Positions 11,799-26,687 of a DNA stretch of 64,000 nucleotides are shown here, piece after piece. Source of the stretch: Argentina anserina. Taxonomy: Eukaryota; Streptophyta; Magnoliopsida; Rosales; Rosaceae. A program made the translations under genes and the position numbers. Within the stretch, counting starts at the first letter, position 1. Each line of letters begins with the position of its first letter. The stretch is from positions 19,593,501-19,657,500 of the forward strand of contig NC_065874.1 of assembly GCF_933775445.1 (NCBI RefSeq). Reading direction: 5' to 3'. The notes under the pieces were generated by a model, which saw only the letters and a program-made list of their open reading frames with translations, was not told the origin of the DNA and ran no database searches.

Positions 11799-12999
11799 CT
11801 AAGCAACTCCAGATTTGGATTTGATCTGATCGTAATTGCTCTTTGAACGTTGGATGGCCACCTGAACATCTGCATACATGTTAACAGAAGCCTCTGCAAA
11901 CTCTTTCAACTTTTTACAAAACTCTGCCAAGCTTCTCTGGAAACGATCAAAACTGGACATCCCTGAAGGGGAAACTTCATCTCTTAACATATTAACCGCA
12001 GAATCAATACCACTATCATCCTTCTGAGATGTTACACCAGAATAATTTGCATCTTTATCCTCTTTCTTTTCATGACTTGGTACAAAACTGGCAATTTCAT
12101 TTTCTAAAGTCTTTATAGCCTCTGTCACTTCACTGGAACGCAATTTCTCAAGCTTATCAAACCAGACACCACATGTGGCATATATTGGAGGGCCACAGAA
12201 TCTCAAGGGGTTTTCTGGTTGCCTCCTTTTCTTTTTGGAAGACTTCTCAGCAATAGAGACGCATTTCAAAAGCCATCCATTTATAGACTGCAAATAGGAC
12301 TTTTGAGCATTGATCCACTTGTCAAAACTTGAGGATAGATGGCTGAGTTGATCTTCAAGAGAGAGAGTAATCTGTCGATGTGATTCCGAGTGCACAGATA
12401 TCTTAGTGTTGCCATTGTTGTAAGCTTTGAAGATTATTGAAAACTGAAGCTTGTGACATTCAAGCATCACTTCCCACATCCGACTTAACCTACAATAACA
12501 TAGGAAATTAAGTTCAAAGTGAAGCACCCCTAAAACAAAAAATGGAATCATTATTACACACAATCACGCGAACAATTTAAACAAATCCAAAAACCCTCCA
12601 AGATTTATTTCGGTATATTTCTTGTTTCCTCTGTGCAACTTTTGACATATCTATGTACCTAAATCTTTAATAACATTTTGGTTACCAACGTCCAAAATAT
12701 AGAACTCTATACTTGCAAGATCCAAATGGCTTGCTCTGAGAGATGGAGAATTCCTTGAGTGCTGTCCATAGAAACAGTCTGATTTTTATTATCTTTTGGT
12801 CTGACATAAGAAACATATTCAAGAGTCTAAATCCATTAAAAGGCAGTTATGGAAGGGGTACCTGGGGGGCACTTAAAATTGACATAGTATAAGTAGATAT
12901 ATATTTCTTGCAAGTAATATCTATGCAAATCATGATGTAGTTTATTCAGTGGACTTCATAATATAGCATAACTCGATCATTGTAAGCACTGCAGGAAGG

Positions 13000-13082
<83 letters not shown>

Positions 13083-16000
13083 CATACCCATGAATCAACT
13101 CCTCAAGTTGTGGCTGGAGCTCTCTGTCTCGTATATCTTCAATCCTCTTTGATATAGAATCAATCCTGTAAATAGCAACTCTGATTCTTGAATGTAGATC
13201 CTTAACAACAGCGCGAGTTTTATCAACTTGTTGAGAATTTTCTCCTTTTGATTCTAGTTGCCTTAATATCTTACACTTCAAGTCATAATCCCTTCTGACC
13301 ATCTCACTAGCCTGAAAACAAAGGTTCCATAAGTTCATGAATTTATCTGAGTGTAACAATACACTCTCCCTTTTATAAAGTATTTTAAAAATCCATCTTG
13401 TGTTCATTGTAGGTTAATTGGTGAAATATAACGTAACAGTAATTTCAACAGCAATGATGCCGATCCGTAAATAATGTAACTATTGTTTAGTTCATCAAAA
13501 GTACCTTAACCTCATCATAAAGCTTCCTTTCCCACGCATATAACCTATCCAAGGTTGAGGCATGACTGCCTGAGATCATGCAAAAGTTATCAAAGAGGTT
13601 ACCAGTACGATTCTCATTATCATCTTTTACGTTTGCTCCCAACAGATTCCTTGATGAAGAGGATCGAGATGATGTAGTCCTATGCCAAGTAATGTATTTG
13701 ACAGCATTTTGAGCAGGCTCTAAAGGGACATCAAGAAAAAATCAGCTCAGTAATCAAAAGATGGAAAACCATCTTTAAACAACAGCAGCAATAACAAGAT
13801 GCATTTAACATGGTAGGCCTATCTGAAAAGAACCTAAAGCAACTCTGACCATTGATCAATTATATGGTACCTCTTGTATCTTTGACTTTCATTACATCAG
13901 TATCATGTAAAGTCAGAGCATACAACAAATCAAGAAAATACATAAATTAAATAAGGGAGTTAAAAAATAATGCATAATTTCCTGTTAATATTTACGGTAT
14001 CTAAACCATAATTGTCACACTTAATCTACAAACAATAATTACCTAACTTATCAGCATTGCATTTCTCATTTTTCAATAATTTTTATTATATAGTCAAATA
14101 ATTATGAAGATGATTCCCTCCTCTTCCACTCAAACAACTTTCTAACTTCATAGTAATACTAATTGCCCCTATGTGAATTACAAACCATATATTGTAATGC
14201 CTATGTTCAGTGAATACATTATAATGTGATTCAAAGATATAAAGAGTTCTGATTCAGTCCTTACTTGACTTAACTAATGTCAAACCTTTAGTTGATTGTC
14301 ATTTTTAATTCAAATATTACTGTCAACCTCAAAAAAAATGCCACGCATCAGTAACACTCAGAAAAACATATCATAGAAAAGAGACCCATGATCTTTAATC
14401 CATTCCACATATAGGAAGCTGTACATTTCCCCAAACTATATTTCTTGAATAATATAAATATTCTCTAATTAAACCACCTACCATTTGACATATACGAAGT
14501 CCATTTTAATTTGCAGAGTATACTAGTATAATATTTTCTTCTGTCCAGTAGAATACTAGTCTGGATTTTCTAGTATTAAAAGAACAATAACAAGACTTTC
14601 ATAGTAGATACAGCATCTATACAGCAGATATCACTCAAGAAGTTCAATAACAAGATGACTTACCTTCCTGAACTTGACTAGGATCTTCACCACAAGAGAA
14701 ACAAGCCTTCAACAATGTAGATGAAAATGATCCACCTGCCACCACAATAAAAATCCTAGTGTTCAAATTTTATTTTCTCCATAAGACTAAATATAAATCT
14801 TAGAAACTTACAACAGTACTACAGAGAATTAGGTGGATTTATACTCAAAATGTTGAAATTTTTCATCCTTTTTATTTTCTCAAAGTTATATGTGTCATAA
14901 ATTATACACAGTGAGCTCCATTAGCAACCAGAGAATAGTTAATAGGAGATAGAGAGAGAGAGAGAGAGAGAAATCTTACTCTCTTTTGCTTGGAATATCG
15001 GACGGAAATGCAACTTATTTGCTTCAAGCATCTTAGGAACTTCTTTACCAGACTCGTAAGCTTTTTTGAAGAGAAATTCTATGTCTTTCATGCTTAAAAC
15101 AAGATCTTTTGGTGCAATTTTACTTTCCATGCAATCTTCCTTCACTGTAGTTTTATTCAAGTCAGTTTCAGGTTCAACATCTATGGATGGAGTTCTCAGT
15201 GGCGACAAATCAGGTGAGTTACTTTTATGACCTTTCAATAACTCAGTTTCTGAAGTTACGCTTTCTGCAGAGGGTACTGCAGGTGAAGCACTAGCTTCAA
15301 CTTGTTCATGTACTCTATTGAAGTTTTCAAAACTTCGAACCAGAGAATCTGTGGCTGGCTCATCAAATTCATCTTCAGAATCCTGAGATTCTTCCCTTTC
15401 ATGAAAAGAGGCCTTCTCTCCTTCATCTTCCAGGTCAGGAATTCCCTCCTCTTCCCTAAGCCGTCTTATGTCATCAGTACTTTCAAACCCTTGGTTCATG
15501 GTCTTCCCTTCTTGAGAAGAGAATTGATGGTCAATTGGTTGAAAGATACCAAAGTAATCCCAAGGTGGACTTTCTGGAAGGATTGAAGAATCTCCAAATG
15601 GTGATGTTTCAGAGTTTCCAGAAGAGCGAGGTGTGTTATTCTGTGGGGTACTAGAGGAGATCACAGTTGCAGTAGTAGATATAGGAGGCTTTTCTTCAAC
15701 CTTTTTAGAAAAGCTACCCCTGACTTTCATATGATTGGCATGAAAGAGAGTAGAATGTGGAGGAGAAGGGGAGGGAGATAAATTATCTGTTGTATTCATG
15801 TGCTGCGACACGGAAGGAGAAGAAAATGAGAAATGAGAGAGGGACTTCTCAATTTGAAGAAGAGGCTCAGGGGTTGCAGAAGTGGAAGTGTACAAAGAAG
15901 ATTCAACAGGAGCTCCAGACTCCACAAATCTCCGAAGAGCTGTTCCCGTACTTGTGAGTGATTGAATGTACATATCGTGAGTGGCTGCAAGTGAGCACCT

Positions 16001-16090
16001 GCCATCAAGCGCCTGCTTAACAAATTTTTTCCTTTCTCGACATAGCTGCAGGGCCTTATCTTCCTCTACTTTGGAGTTTGCAGCCCCCAT
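11799..16090 (-). CDS. DUF630/DUF632 protein (NRG2/APSR1-like)
   Basis: Five exons join in frame: 16090-14980, 14735-14664, 13719-13505, 13311-13088 and 12489-11799, giving 770 residues, all GT-AG. The N-terminus, MGAANSKVEEDKALQLCRER, is the DUF630 start with a possible N-myristoylation glycine. DUF630 covers about residues 1-60. An acidic, Ser/Pro-rich middle with an EDEFDEP stretch follows, then DUF632 from about 335 to 690 with the helical MWEVMLECHKLQ and CGPPIYATC segments. Proteins of this family include Arabidopsis NRG2 (nitrate regulation) and APSR1 (root growth and phosphate response). They were once labelled bZIP-like and are thought to be regulatory. The exact role of this copy is not known. 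Short exon 2 (72 bp) and all phases agree. A long leader extends upstream and may hold a 5'-UTR intron between 16100 and about 16900. Confidence 0.93.
13002..13086. repeat. Compound (CA)n(TA)n microsatellite in intron 4
   Basis: A CA tract of about 45 bp is followed by TA-rich sequence that runs to the splice donor of exon 4 (donor at 13087-13086 on the minus strand). It is unusual in touching the donor side of the intron. Confidence 0.95.
14951..14971. repeat. (GA)n microsatellite next to a splice donor
   Basis: A short GA tract inside intron 1 of the DUF630/DUF632 gene. It lies 8 bp from the exon 1 donor. Confidence 0.9.
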
Positions 16091-18406
16091 ATCGACAGAT
16101 CTGGCTTAATATCCCTCCAATTATATCATCTGGACATGGAAATTCTACCTGAAATTAAACCTACAAATATTAAAAAATGGGAAATCTCCAGAAAATGTCA
16201 ATAATTTTCACAAAACAAATCATGTGAAAAATACGGAACCTGAGGCGCAACACTTGAATCAATTCAGTTGAAAAAAGAAAAACATTGAAGGACATTGAAG
16301 AATGATGCAATAGAAAGTATTTCCGACAGAAGTAAGGTTTCATGGGCAGTGATGATGAACAATATATACAAATGAAAGAGTGGCACCGCACAGAAAAGTA
16401 GCAGAAAACAAATGTAACAGACAGTTTAGAACATGATACAAAAATTCAGCTTCTACACATGAGTGAAAAGTTAGAGTCCGCAGCAAGTAGTGTATTTACA
16501 TAATTGGATGATTGAAATTCAAATGATATAAACACAAAACTGAGAAAATCGAGCAATAAAGCTAAGAAAAGTGAGAAATCCTATAAGCAATCTAATCTGA
16601 GTGGCCATGGATAACCAAGGTTAGCTTGCAGAACAATTGAATGGTTGAATGTATCAGGTTCTAAACTAGTGGAGTCTTGTCTCAAAATCAATCCACAATC
16701 TATCAGTCAGAGACCAAATCTTGTAACAAATTGTTCATATTAAATTGATTGACAAGTCAAACCCAAAAGAATTAGAGAAGCGGATCAGTATTGCAAAACA
16801 AAAGTAGATCATAATATGATGTGAATTCGTAAATAGGAAACACAGGAAGCCAAAATCCAATACAGAGAAGAAGAGCAAGGGCGAGAACAATCTGAATCGA
16901 ACCTGAGAATCGAACGCCTGACGGTGGTGGAGAGAGAGAGAGCGCGCGCAGTGTGTGTATGAGTTTCAGAGAAGAAAATAAAAATGGGGGAATCCGATGA
17001 TGACGGTAGAAGAGACTGTCTAGTTTCGCTAATACCACCATGACCATGCAAAAGGCATTTAGTACTAAACTAGTTACAGTCAATCTTTTCTCTTGTGTTT
17101 TTTTTTAACTGCGTCAAACCTAAGCTTCACTTTGTTTCTTTCTACGTCTTGTTTTCTTAATGACTAAGATTGTGTCATATATCACACAACGGTGCATAAG
17201 AATTTCTGTGAAACAAATCTATACATGTAGTGCGAGTAGAGTCATCAGGTCGTTGTCACTTGTGTATTCTGTAGTGTGTTTTCTGAAGTTTATGATGATG
17301 ATGATGATGTTGAACAACTGGAAAGCTCCCTTTCTCTTTGGTCTCCTTTACAATGTTTGCCTACTTGATTATTGAAATGATGAGACATGGAGAAACCTTC
17401 CCGCCTCGATCTAACAAGTTGATGGGCAATTGCCAAGGTCTCGAGTCTCGAGTCTCGACCTAGTTACGTACTATCAATTGATGCTTTGCGTGTCATGCAT
17501 GGAATAAAAAAAATTAATATGTACTATAACGTTACCAACGTTATACAACAGAGCGTCATTCTAAATACTCTCGAGTGTGCTATGTAACTGTGCATCATGA
17601 CATTGCTAGCGAACAGATCGGCTCTTCATCAAAGCCAGATTTATGGCTCTCTAGCATAAACTATTTTTGATTTTTATAATGTTTCTTTATCTTCGGATGT
17701 AATGGTTAAACAAAGTTATAAATACTGCCATAAACTTTTCCACCCTCCCCTTCATGTGGGTTTGTAGCAATCTGTAAGCTGCCGATATATAATCATCGAA
17801 TATTCTTTTTTCTTTGACATAAAATTAATGTGGCTTACCCTTTCCACCGAAAAGGGTGGTTACTTTCCACCGAAACAAACAACCGACTGCAAACAAAAGC
17901 TACATGGGATAATATAATTAATGACGGAAACAGCAAATTTCTAAAAGAAATTCAATTTCAGCACTTATTGGTCAAATGGTACAGACTACAACTTCCTCTT
18001 CTTCCTTATTCAGGTTTCTTCCATCGTATCCCTGTGTTTCGCTCCTGTATTTTTTTTTCCCCTCAACAGAAAAGATGGAAAACTTAACTATGTACAACAA
18101 CAATTCAGAGAAGGCTTGAACTGACAAAGGAGGCCCCCACCCTCTTCAAGCCCAGATAACTCCAATAAAAGATGGAGCCAAGGAGCCAGAAAATCCTTCA
18201 CAAAAAACCAGCAGTAGGCTGTGAGTGAAGTGAAATCCATCAAATGCTTATCATACAGAAGCCATCTCCATGCGCTCGAAACAAAAATAGCAGCAAACTG
18301 ACTTCTTTGTTAAAGCTATCAGATTTATCTTTCAAAATTGGGATGGCATCAAATCAACATCATCGCCAGGGCTTTCATTACGGGATTATGGCATTACTAC
18401 TTTCTC
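16091..18406. other. Region between two tandem minus-strand genes
   Basis: It holds the leader and promoter of the DUF630/DUF632 gene (16091 to about 17100, with a GA/GC-alternating stretch at 16930-16960) and the 3' UTR and downstream DNA of the LARP1 gene (probably about 17900-18406). I see no further gene. The short open frames have no motif. Confidence 0.5.
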
Positions 18407-21400
18407 CTAGTGACTGCTCTCTGTCATAGTAGTCATTGCCATTGTAGTTCTCTCTTTGGCACGGAAATCATCCAAGCTACGGTATACTTCCCTAAGCAAG
18501 TGATCCAATTCTTGATTTTTTCTAAGAGGCTCCTTCTGACCCCGTTTCTCCCTATAATGATGAAATGCCCTGCCACATTAAAGGGGGAATGAAGATTACA
18601 AACAACTACTTGCATGCAATCACTTGGACCACAACAATATTGATAACAAGTATATGGTTTTTAAACTTTCATGTGATACAGTAACAGTACATCCTTTTCC
18701 AAAACAAAAAGTACATAATCAAATATTTTCGGTTTTTGCAAGAATTCTAAGCAAAAGGATATAAATGATGTGTAATGCAAATTAAGTTTAGCTTTTTATA
18801 TGCTTCGATCATAAAAAGGTGGATACAGACCCACTAAATGAGAACCTATACAATACAGCAAGTACAAATTTCAGACAAGAGCACAACTGGCACAGACCAA
18901 CTCCTCAAACATCCAGTTTCTTACTTGATTTGTTTAACAGATTCAATGTTCTAACTTACAGACATATATTACTACATTGATTATAAAGACATTTGCTTTC
19001 ATTGTACCCTTTTAGTACCCAGGTTGTTTACCCAATAAAGTGAAGCTCACACTGTGCTTGCACAAACCACCTAACTATAAAGCAATGGCTTTAATGGGAT
19101 CTGATGCACTAAATATTGAATTTCAAAATAGAAGACAAACAAACAGGCAGTGGCCAGATGTGAATTGAATGTCTTTGTCTTTAACTGAAATAGAATTGAT
19201 CGCCATTTTTTATAAAATCTAATAACAGAAATGATCGTTCTCTACAAAAAAGATTTAAAAAAATGACGCCAATGAAAAGAATAGTTACCAATATTTTTCC
19301 AGTCCATAGAGATCTCCTTTATGGTAAAACTCCAGAGTCAGCTTTTCAAAGTCATCATACAGGTCATCTCTAAATTCTTTCTCCAACCCATAACTGAAAA
19401 CGAATATACATACAACCACAGGCACAGATTAGTGTGTATATAAATTTACATGATAGAAAAGAACCGGTCGAGATAAAACCTGTGAGAAAGTAATTAAAAT
19501 CGCAATAAAACCTGGAGATTTCAGAGGGCATTGCAAATATATATATAAAATATAATATAACATTAGTATTATATCACTAACCTATAAAATCTGAAAAGGC
19601 ACTCTACTCCATAATGATAGCTAGCAGCAGCGTCTTCAAGTGCATATTTCCGGAACTCATTGTACATCGAGCAGTTGAACATATTTCTTAGGAAATAAGA
19701 CCAAAATCTGTATAGAGTATTCATTTCCTGCAAGAAAATAACACACATTTCACTAAGAACAGAACACATTACACTACTCGGCTACTCGCCCTAGACATTT
19801 ATCATAATGAATAGAAGATAAAAAACAAAACAAAGAGAAAATGGTGGAAAAAAAAAAAGAGAACACTTAAAGTCAGCTGAGTAACTTGGTGGATAACAGC
19901 ATTAGTTCAATCCATATGCAAATGTTATGCGATTAATTTGGAGTATTGGACCCAGGGTTTCTTAGAGTTTGATTATCTAGAGACAAGTATAACTTCACCA
20001 GTATGAAAGTTTGGCATCTTCTAATACGAACATGAGAATAGAACAATTACTGGAGATGGGGGCACTACATATAAGATTAGCATAAAAACTAATTAATTAC
20101 GCAACTTAATTAATAAAAATAATAATAAAATTTGTTTTGTTGTCTGTAGATCAGAGAACAAAAATGATGTGAGACTGAATAAAGAAGGCATTAAGCTTAG
20201 GTTGGGACACGAAAGTAAAAAAGTAATGATTTCACCCCTTGAAGAAAAAACTATTGTTTTTTTTTATTTTTCCCTTTTATTATGCAATTAATAAACGAAA
20301 AGAAATGCAGATTAATGTTCACCTCACTGCAACCAATTCCCAACTTCTTTCTGTCATTTAGGCACCGCTTGTGATACTTTAGGTACCTAAAAGGAAGGGC
20401 AACGAGGTCAGCTAACATATCATGCTATCTTCTTCCTTTCTTTCTTCTCCATATCTCTTTTCCTCAAGCTTCTATACCAATCAAAGATAAAAGAGTGTTC
20501 AAAAGCTCAAAATCATATTCCCTTACTTCTGCTGTTTAAATCCATTTTCTTCTAGAAGCTGATGACTTGGATGCTGAAATGGCGGAAATGACTTTGGCAC
20601 GGAACCCACAGGTGGACTGCTTCCTAAGAGAACTCCATGGGGAGAAATACTCAACTTGGAAGACCTTGGACTGTAAAATTTAAAATTTATATTTGGATTA
20701 GATTGGCAAACAATAGGATTTGTATTCTAAGGCATTAATTTGGTGTTATGGTATTGCCCCTGAAGTTAATAGACAATTCTTTATCACAATAACAAGAAAA
20801 AAAAATTGTATGGGAAAAAGTAGCAAACATTTTACAACTAACCGATGATTTTCAGGAGGTGTGGAACTAAAGAAAAATCCAACTGAGTTACTTGGTGGGC
20901 TTTCAGATACGATCCCAAGAGAGTTGCAACCAGTTCCATAATTCCTGAAGTTACTCGAGAAGAATCGCTGTCTATGGGATGATTGTTGATTCTGGGAGTT
21001 CTTGATTTGCTTCTTTCGGGAATTAGCATTTACAGACTCTTTGATAACAGTATTACTTCCAGATACTTCAGAACGCTTCAAATTTGAAAACCCTTTGGAA
21101 AAACTTGAAACTCTTGAGCTTGCATCACTATTTTCGTAACTGGAGTTCTTTTTATGGTTTGAACGCTTGGTTTTTAGTTCCTGCTAATCTAGCGCAAGTT
21201 AAAACAATGAAAGAACAGTAACTAACAAACTTCAAGGGGGATCTCTCAACCTGCTCATAGAAATAAAGGCCTTCGTTTATAGCAGAAGCAAGCTCATTGG
21301 AAATGATTTTTGATTCCTTATCATCAGTTTTGGATCCTTCATCTACCATGCAGTTCTGCACAACACAAAAGAAGTTTGGAACATATAAGGACCCATGTAA

Positions 21401-24400
21401 CCAAAGACTCATAGTTGGACGGGCTCTTCCAGAGATTACGCAATAGTTGCATAACAACAGAATAAAGTAGCAGCACAAAAGTAAAACTAATAATATGATC
21501 AAGAAGTCTCCTGAGCATAAAGAAAACTAGCATCCAGTGGCTTTTATGCCCTTTGAAATAGGGTCCAAAATTACAAAACCTAGTTTTCGATGAGTAAAGA
21601 AGATCCACAGTGACTAAATTCATGTAAGATACTTGGCAGAGTAGCAGAGAGGTATGGTTCAAGTTGCATTTCACTTATTCATCCCACCACCAACAAGGTT
21701 GCATACCCTATGTGCTATAAGAAGTGGGCATGATTCTACAAAAATAAATTGAAAGGTAACAAATGAAATGTCGTGGTAGCAATCTCAAATAATAACAGCA
21801 TTTTGATAGATAAGATTTTATGGTTTAATGGACTTACCCTGGTAACAATTACAAGTCTCTGGACATCCTGATCATGGACTACAATCTCATCATCTTCGTC
21901 ATCAACCCTGTACAAAAGATTGACATAAGAAATAGTTGTGTCAATAATCCACAAAAACAAAGTACAAAATAGTAAGCTCAAATGCATTTGACTTACTTGA
22001 CAATAAATCAAAATGCTACGGAAGCAAGAACTACGCAGTCAGCGTAGACATAAATTTATCCTCCAATTTAAAAGAATGTACACTATGAAACAGAACCCAA
22101 AAAAAACTGTTCTGCGCCAGGATAGTTTTATCCCAGCAACAAACTTGAATAAACAGAAGCACTTTTATCAACTAAAAATAATATAGATAAGAGTCATAAG
22201 ACTGAATAAATAACAGCAGAAACGAAATGAGATTAAAATAAAGGAAAGAAGCATGGGTGTATTCTTTCAATTAGGTATATGACCAATTAATCTTGATGAC
22301 TTTTACAAATCAAAATTCTTGAGTGCTAGTAATATTTATCAAATTTAACTATAGGACCTAAACCTACACTAGCAATGTGTCTATAGATTTATGAAACTAG
22401 ACAGATACATGAAAAAGCACACCAAGCACTCAAAAAAAAGTTGTATACCTTCTACCAGAAGGGAGATCATCATTCTTTATTGTTTTATGTTCAAGCTCTA
22501 GCTCTTCATCAAGCATAAATGTGTTTGCAAAATCACTTGCCAGACCACCGAGATTCTTCGTATCCATATCTGAAGGTTCCTTTTCCTCAGACCGGTCAGG
22601 GAAATCTGAGCAATTTTTGGTTTTATGATATGACAACTTATTTAATTTTGCAGTAGGTTTTCGAATTTTATCAGCATTATTCGAAGTCAAGTGTGGTAAT
22701 CTACCATCAACTTTAAAACTATCAAGGCCATGGTCGGTTTTCGATGGCTTGTCCTCCCTCAAATCCTTTACACTAGATGAAACTCCGACATTCTTTTCAC
22801 TAATTGTGTTTCCATCACCACTGGCATCACTATTCTCTAAAATATCAATTGCCATATGTTCAAGTTGAACCGGTTTTGATGTTGATGTAGAGTCTGTAGA
22901 AGTTGCTATCCACTTGGACCACTCAACTCGTCTCCGTATCTTGTTGCCCTAAAAATACAAGACCAAGCCAAGTAAATGTTAAACAAAGAAAATAATCAAA
23001 GCTCTAGTAGTTTGAAAAAAGAAGCATCTCCAACTCGTATATTTTACTGCACTTCCATCAATTTTTTGGAACTAAAGACATTTACTAATATCACTCCTAG
23101 TAATTAAATAACTACCACTTAGTTCTAGATTAGGAAAGTTATGGAGGCCAGTCAGACATATGATAAAACAGAAAACAATGCAAATAGGAGAGACCCGCTT
23201 TCTTAATTCTATCTTTCAGTTTTGCTGAATTCAAAAACATTTACAAAGTTTTCTCCCACCAAATATACAAAAACATCCCTTAATTCTAAAATATGAAGTT
23301 TTATGGAGGCCTGTCAGACAGTATGTCGTCTGATAGAAAGACCAAAAAGGGAAAGAGGGTGGATAATATTATTAGATTCCTATTTGATATCACAAAACAA
23401 TACTTTGTGGCACCATAGTGCCAGTAGACATTCAGCAATCCCACATTGCATCAAAACACTACATAATGAAAAGAATAACAACCTGCACTTCTACGGTAGC
23501 TGAACCCAGCAGCGAGTCGAGAATAAATGCTATGTCTGTACACATCTTCTTAACCTGCAACACAACACAAATACATAGCTAGTTTACAATTAAAAATTTA
23601 AAAAGCCAGGAAAAATATCAACTAGCCTTATGTAGCATATACTAACTTTCTACAATACATACACTATTATATCAACTCAACATACCCTTTTAAAGTCAGC
23701 AATAGTGGCAATCGGCACCCACCCTTGGTCATCCATCAATGAAATTAAGTACTTGTCATTCTTTAGGTTTACATCACTGCAAAAAAGGACGAACTCATAG
23801 TCAATAAATATTTTTAGTATCTAGTATCTAATGTATAAAAAAACTCATTTGTTTTATTATATATGAAAAAGCACTACTTTTTTTATTTCCAAAAAATTTT
23901 CTTATACTAATGAACTAAAATATTGATAAGAGACACAAAGGAAAATGGGATAACTTCTTCAGCTGCTCAGCCTAGGTTGAACAGTTCCTGTTTTTAGAGA
24001 ATATTTTTCTGCACACTGTATGTAGGGAAAAAAGGGCATGCTCACAAAAACAGGGATACTCTACAGTATAGCCCTTAAACATTAAGAACTTTTGAAAATT
24101 GAATTATATAAGAAAAAACAAAATGTTGGATCACAAGAGAAATAGAGAAAATAACAGAAAATAATCACATCCTATATAACTACCCATAAATTATCAATTT
24201 CCATTTTCTTATTTCCCAGAGAGTGGACTCCCTAGCCCCATACTAGTCACCCTCTTAAGTGTTCAATCCTGACACCCATCTTTCAGAATTCGGAGTGATC
24301 AAAACTTAATTATATTATTAAAGGGAAATGCACACACACACAGTAGCAAGTTTCTTCTTAATATAACCTACCTTATCAGTTCATGTTCCATACTGTCAGT

Positions 24401-26228
24401 ACAATGGGAAGAAAATAAAAAGAAGGTCCAGAAATATGCCCACAAAGAGATATGCATACGCAGACAAGAGAAAGAAAAGAGTCTTGCACCAAACACTCAC
24501 CTAAAATAATACTCTATTTGTTTTATAATATTATCCCTCAAAGATACCGGACGTGTCTCAATGTGTAGTAATGGAGCCCCTGGATTCAAAGGATGTGGCA
24601 TAAAGTGAGGAGGTTGAGGTCCCCTAATTGCACCAGTCGGTGGAACTGGCACATAACACATGGGGACAGGTCCTGCGTAATTATATTGATTAACTTAGCA
24701 GATAGGCCACAAAGCAAACATCAGAGGTTAGCAGATTAATTAACTTCTCTTTCGTTAAGACTAGTAAATTCAGAGTAGTCAGATGAGACAAGGAGCATTG
24801 AAGTTATATGATTACCTGGAATGCCTGGGCCAACCATAAACCCTGGAGCTGGACCAAAAAATTGAGGTCTTAAGAAAGGCCTAGGTCCGACACCCTGTTG
24901 CATAGGAATGTTCTCTCTGGGATTAAGTGGCTGTTGCAGATACCACGCTTGATTCCATTGGCCACCAGGCCCACCAGGCTCCTGCATATTGGGTCTTCTA
25001 GAAGAAAAATTGACACCATACGCATGTGGATTACCTCGCGGTTGAGGATGGAGTGGTTGCACAAACCCTTGCACTGGGGTCTCAGATCCAGATTTCACTA
25101 AATGATTTTCAACATTTGTAATGGGTCCAGGGTACGGCTGGAAAGCATAACCAGAAGCAGCAATGTGTGGTGGATGTACCATAGTATGAAAAACAGGTGG
25201 AAGAGGTGGTTGGTGATAAGGTAAGGGTACTGGAAAAGGAGGTGCAACATTTGGATTGCGTTTAGCACCTGTCTTTTGATGTTGTAATGCCGAATGCTTG
25301 TGCGAAGCATTAGAGTTTCCGGGTCGATTCGTCTTTTGCTGCGAGATTAATCCCTGATTCAACAAACCAAACATACAAGAGTGATTACAATCAATGGCCA
25401 GATAAAGTAAAATTAGAACCAGTTATACCTTTTTCATTTTCTTTGTGAACGGATACTCTAATGTAAAATAGGAATTGCAGGTCGTAGAATAGTAATGGCT
25501 AATACATCAATCAATTTGAGCCTATTACTCATAAACAATAATGTTTTGCATATCAACTGCAAGTTCAAAAATGTAAAGTTCAACTCTCTATTCTACCGTC
25601 TTTATATGTCATATGACTTGACATTCTACATTACTCATATCTAGAATATCCAACTCCAGAACTATCATTTCCTGAGCAGAACTTCAGCATAGCTACCCCA
25701 AACAAAAGTAACCAAGGAGGCAGGACGAACGGACAGAGAGACTAGTTGAAGACTTTGGTAGCAAACCTCTAACATTAGGCTGTTCTATTTTTCTAGGTAA
25801 CAGATTTCATCAGAGTATGTGTATAGCTGGCTGTTACTAAACAGCTTTGTCGGCGTAGATTCCAGAGAGTCAAGTGATCAGAACAAGGTCTGCCTCTTTA
25901 CAACTATTATATGCAATCAGGGAGCCATTAGGCACATCCGTCAGTATATTAATAAGCTTGATGATACAAATTGGCTGATTTTAATTCCTATCAGATATTT
26001 GTTTGAACAAGGAACAAAAGCAAGCACAGGAACAAAGCAAAGAACCTGAGGAGGAGGATGCAGAGGAGAGGGAAGGTCAGGAGTCTTGGACCTATGGGAC
26101 TGGGCGTCAGCGAGAGCAGGCCAGGAGTCGGCAGCGATGCCATTGAAGGGAGCTTCTTCTTCGATGGCGAGCGGAGTCTTCCAGGGGGATTTGGGACCAC
26201 TGACATTGACGTCATCAGTGTCAGCCAT
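18407..26228 (-). CDS. LARP1: La-related protein 1 (LARP1), La motif and DM15 repeats
   Basis: Fourteen exons join in frame to 896 residues: 26228-26046, 25353-24816, 24672-24501, 23776-23686, 23554-23483, 22948-22449, 21907-21838, 21355-21251, 21180-20843, 20670-20527, 20386-20323, 19727-19582, 19393-19289 and 18569-18407. The N-terminus has the plant LARP1 PWKTP...SWPALADA segment. A Pro-rich part follows, then the La motif at about 284-365 ([24 protein letters not shown]). An acidic [20 protein letters not shown] segment lies near 519-540. The C-terminal DM15 repeats span about 725-865 ([28 protein letters not shown]). LARP1 binds the mRNA cap and 5'TOP mRNAs; in plants it works with XRN4 in heat-induced mRNA decay and in TOR-dependent translation. 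An in-frame ATG two codons upstream (26234) is an alternative start. Confidence 0.93.
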
Positions 26229-26679
26229 CACCATGGGCGAGGTTGAGCTGCTGAGGGTGGTAGAAGTAGAAGAAGGAAGAGAGGAGGGGCGGGGGCGTGA
26301 TCAGCGCAGAACGCAGGGTTAGGGTTTTGGAGTGTTCATTCGGACATGGTGGTGGGAGTTGCTTTTAGGGTTTTAAACCGAATTGTAGTTTTCCAAAAGG
26401 CGTCTGTATGTCTTTTCGCCTTTCCTTATATATCACTCCACACTCTTCACTACTGTTGCCTACTAGCTACTACTCTTCGCTCTCTCATTTTTGTTACAAC
26501 TAGCTACTACTTCAGTATCAAAGAAAGTAAAAAACTATCTACTAATTCTTTCTTCTTCCTTTTTTTTACAAAAATAGTGGCACAATGAGTTATCACTCTA
26601 AAGGGACTATGAGTAATTTAAGTAGCATATATCCGAGAAATGTTTTTCACAATTTAGCGTTCGAACCGGTTTGATATCA
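26229..26679. other. LARP1 leader and promoter region
   Basis: About 450 bp between the LARP1 start and the hAT-type element. It contains a purine-rich leader (26250-26300) and AT-rich upstream DNA. I see no gene. Confidence 0.45.
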
Positions 26680-26687
26680 TTTGTACC
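26680..26687. repeat. 8-bp target-site duplication, left
   Basis: TTTGTACC, identical to 27234-27241. Confidence 0.85.
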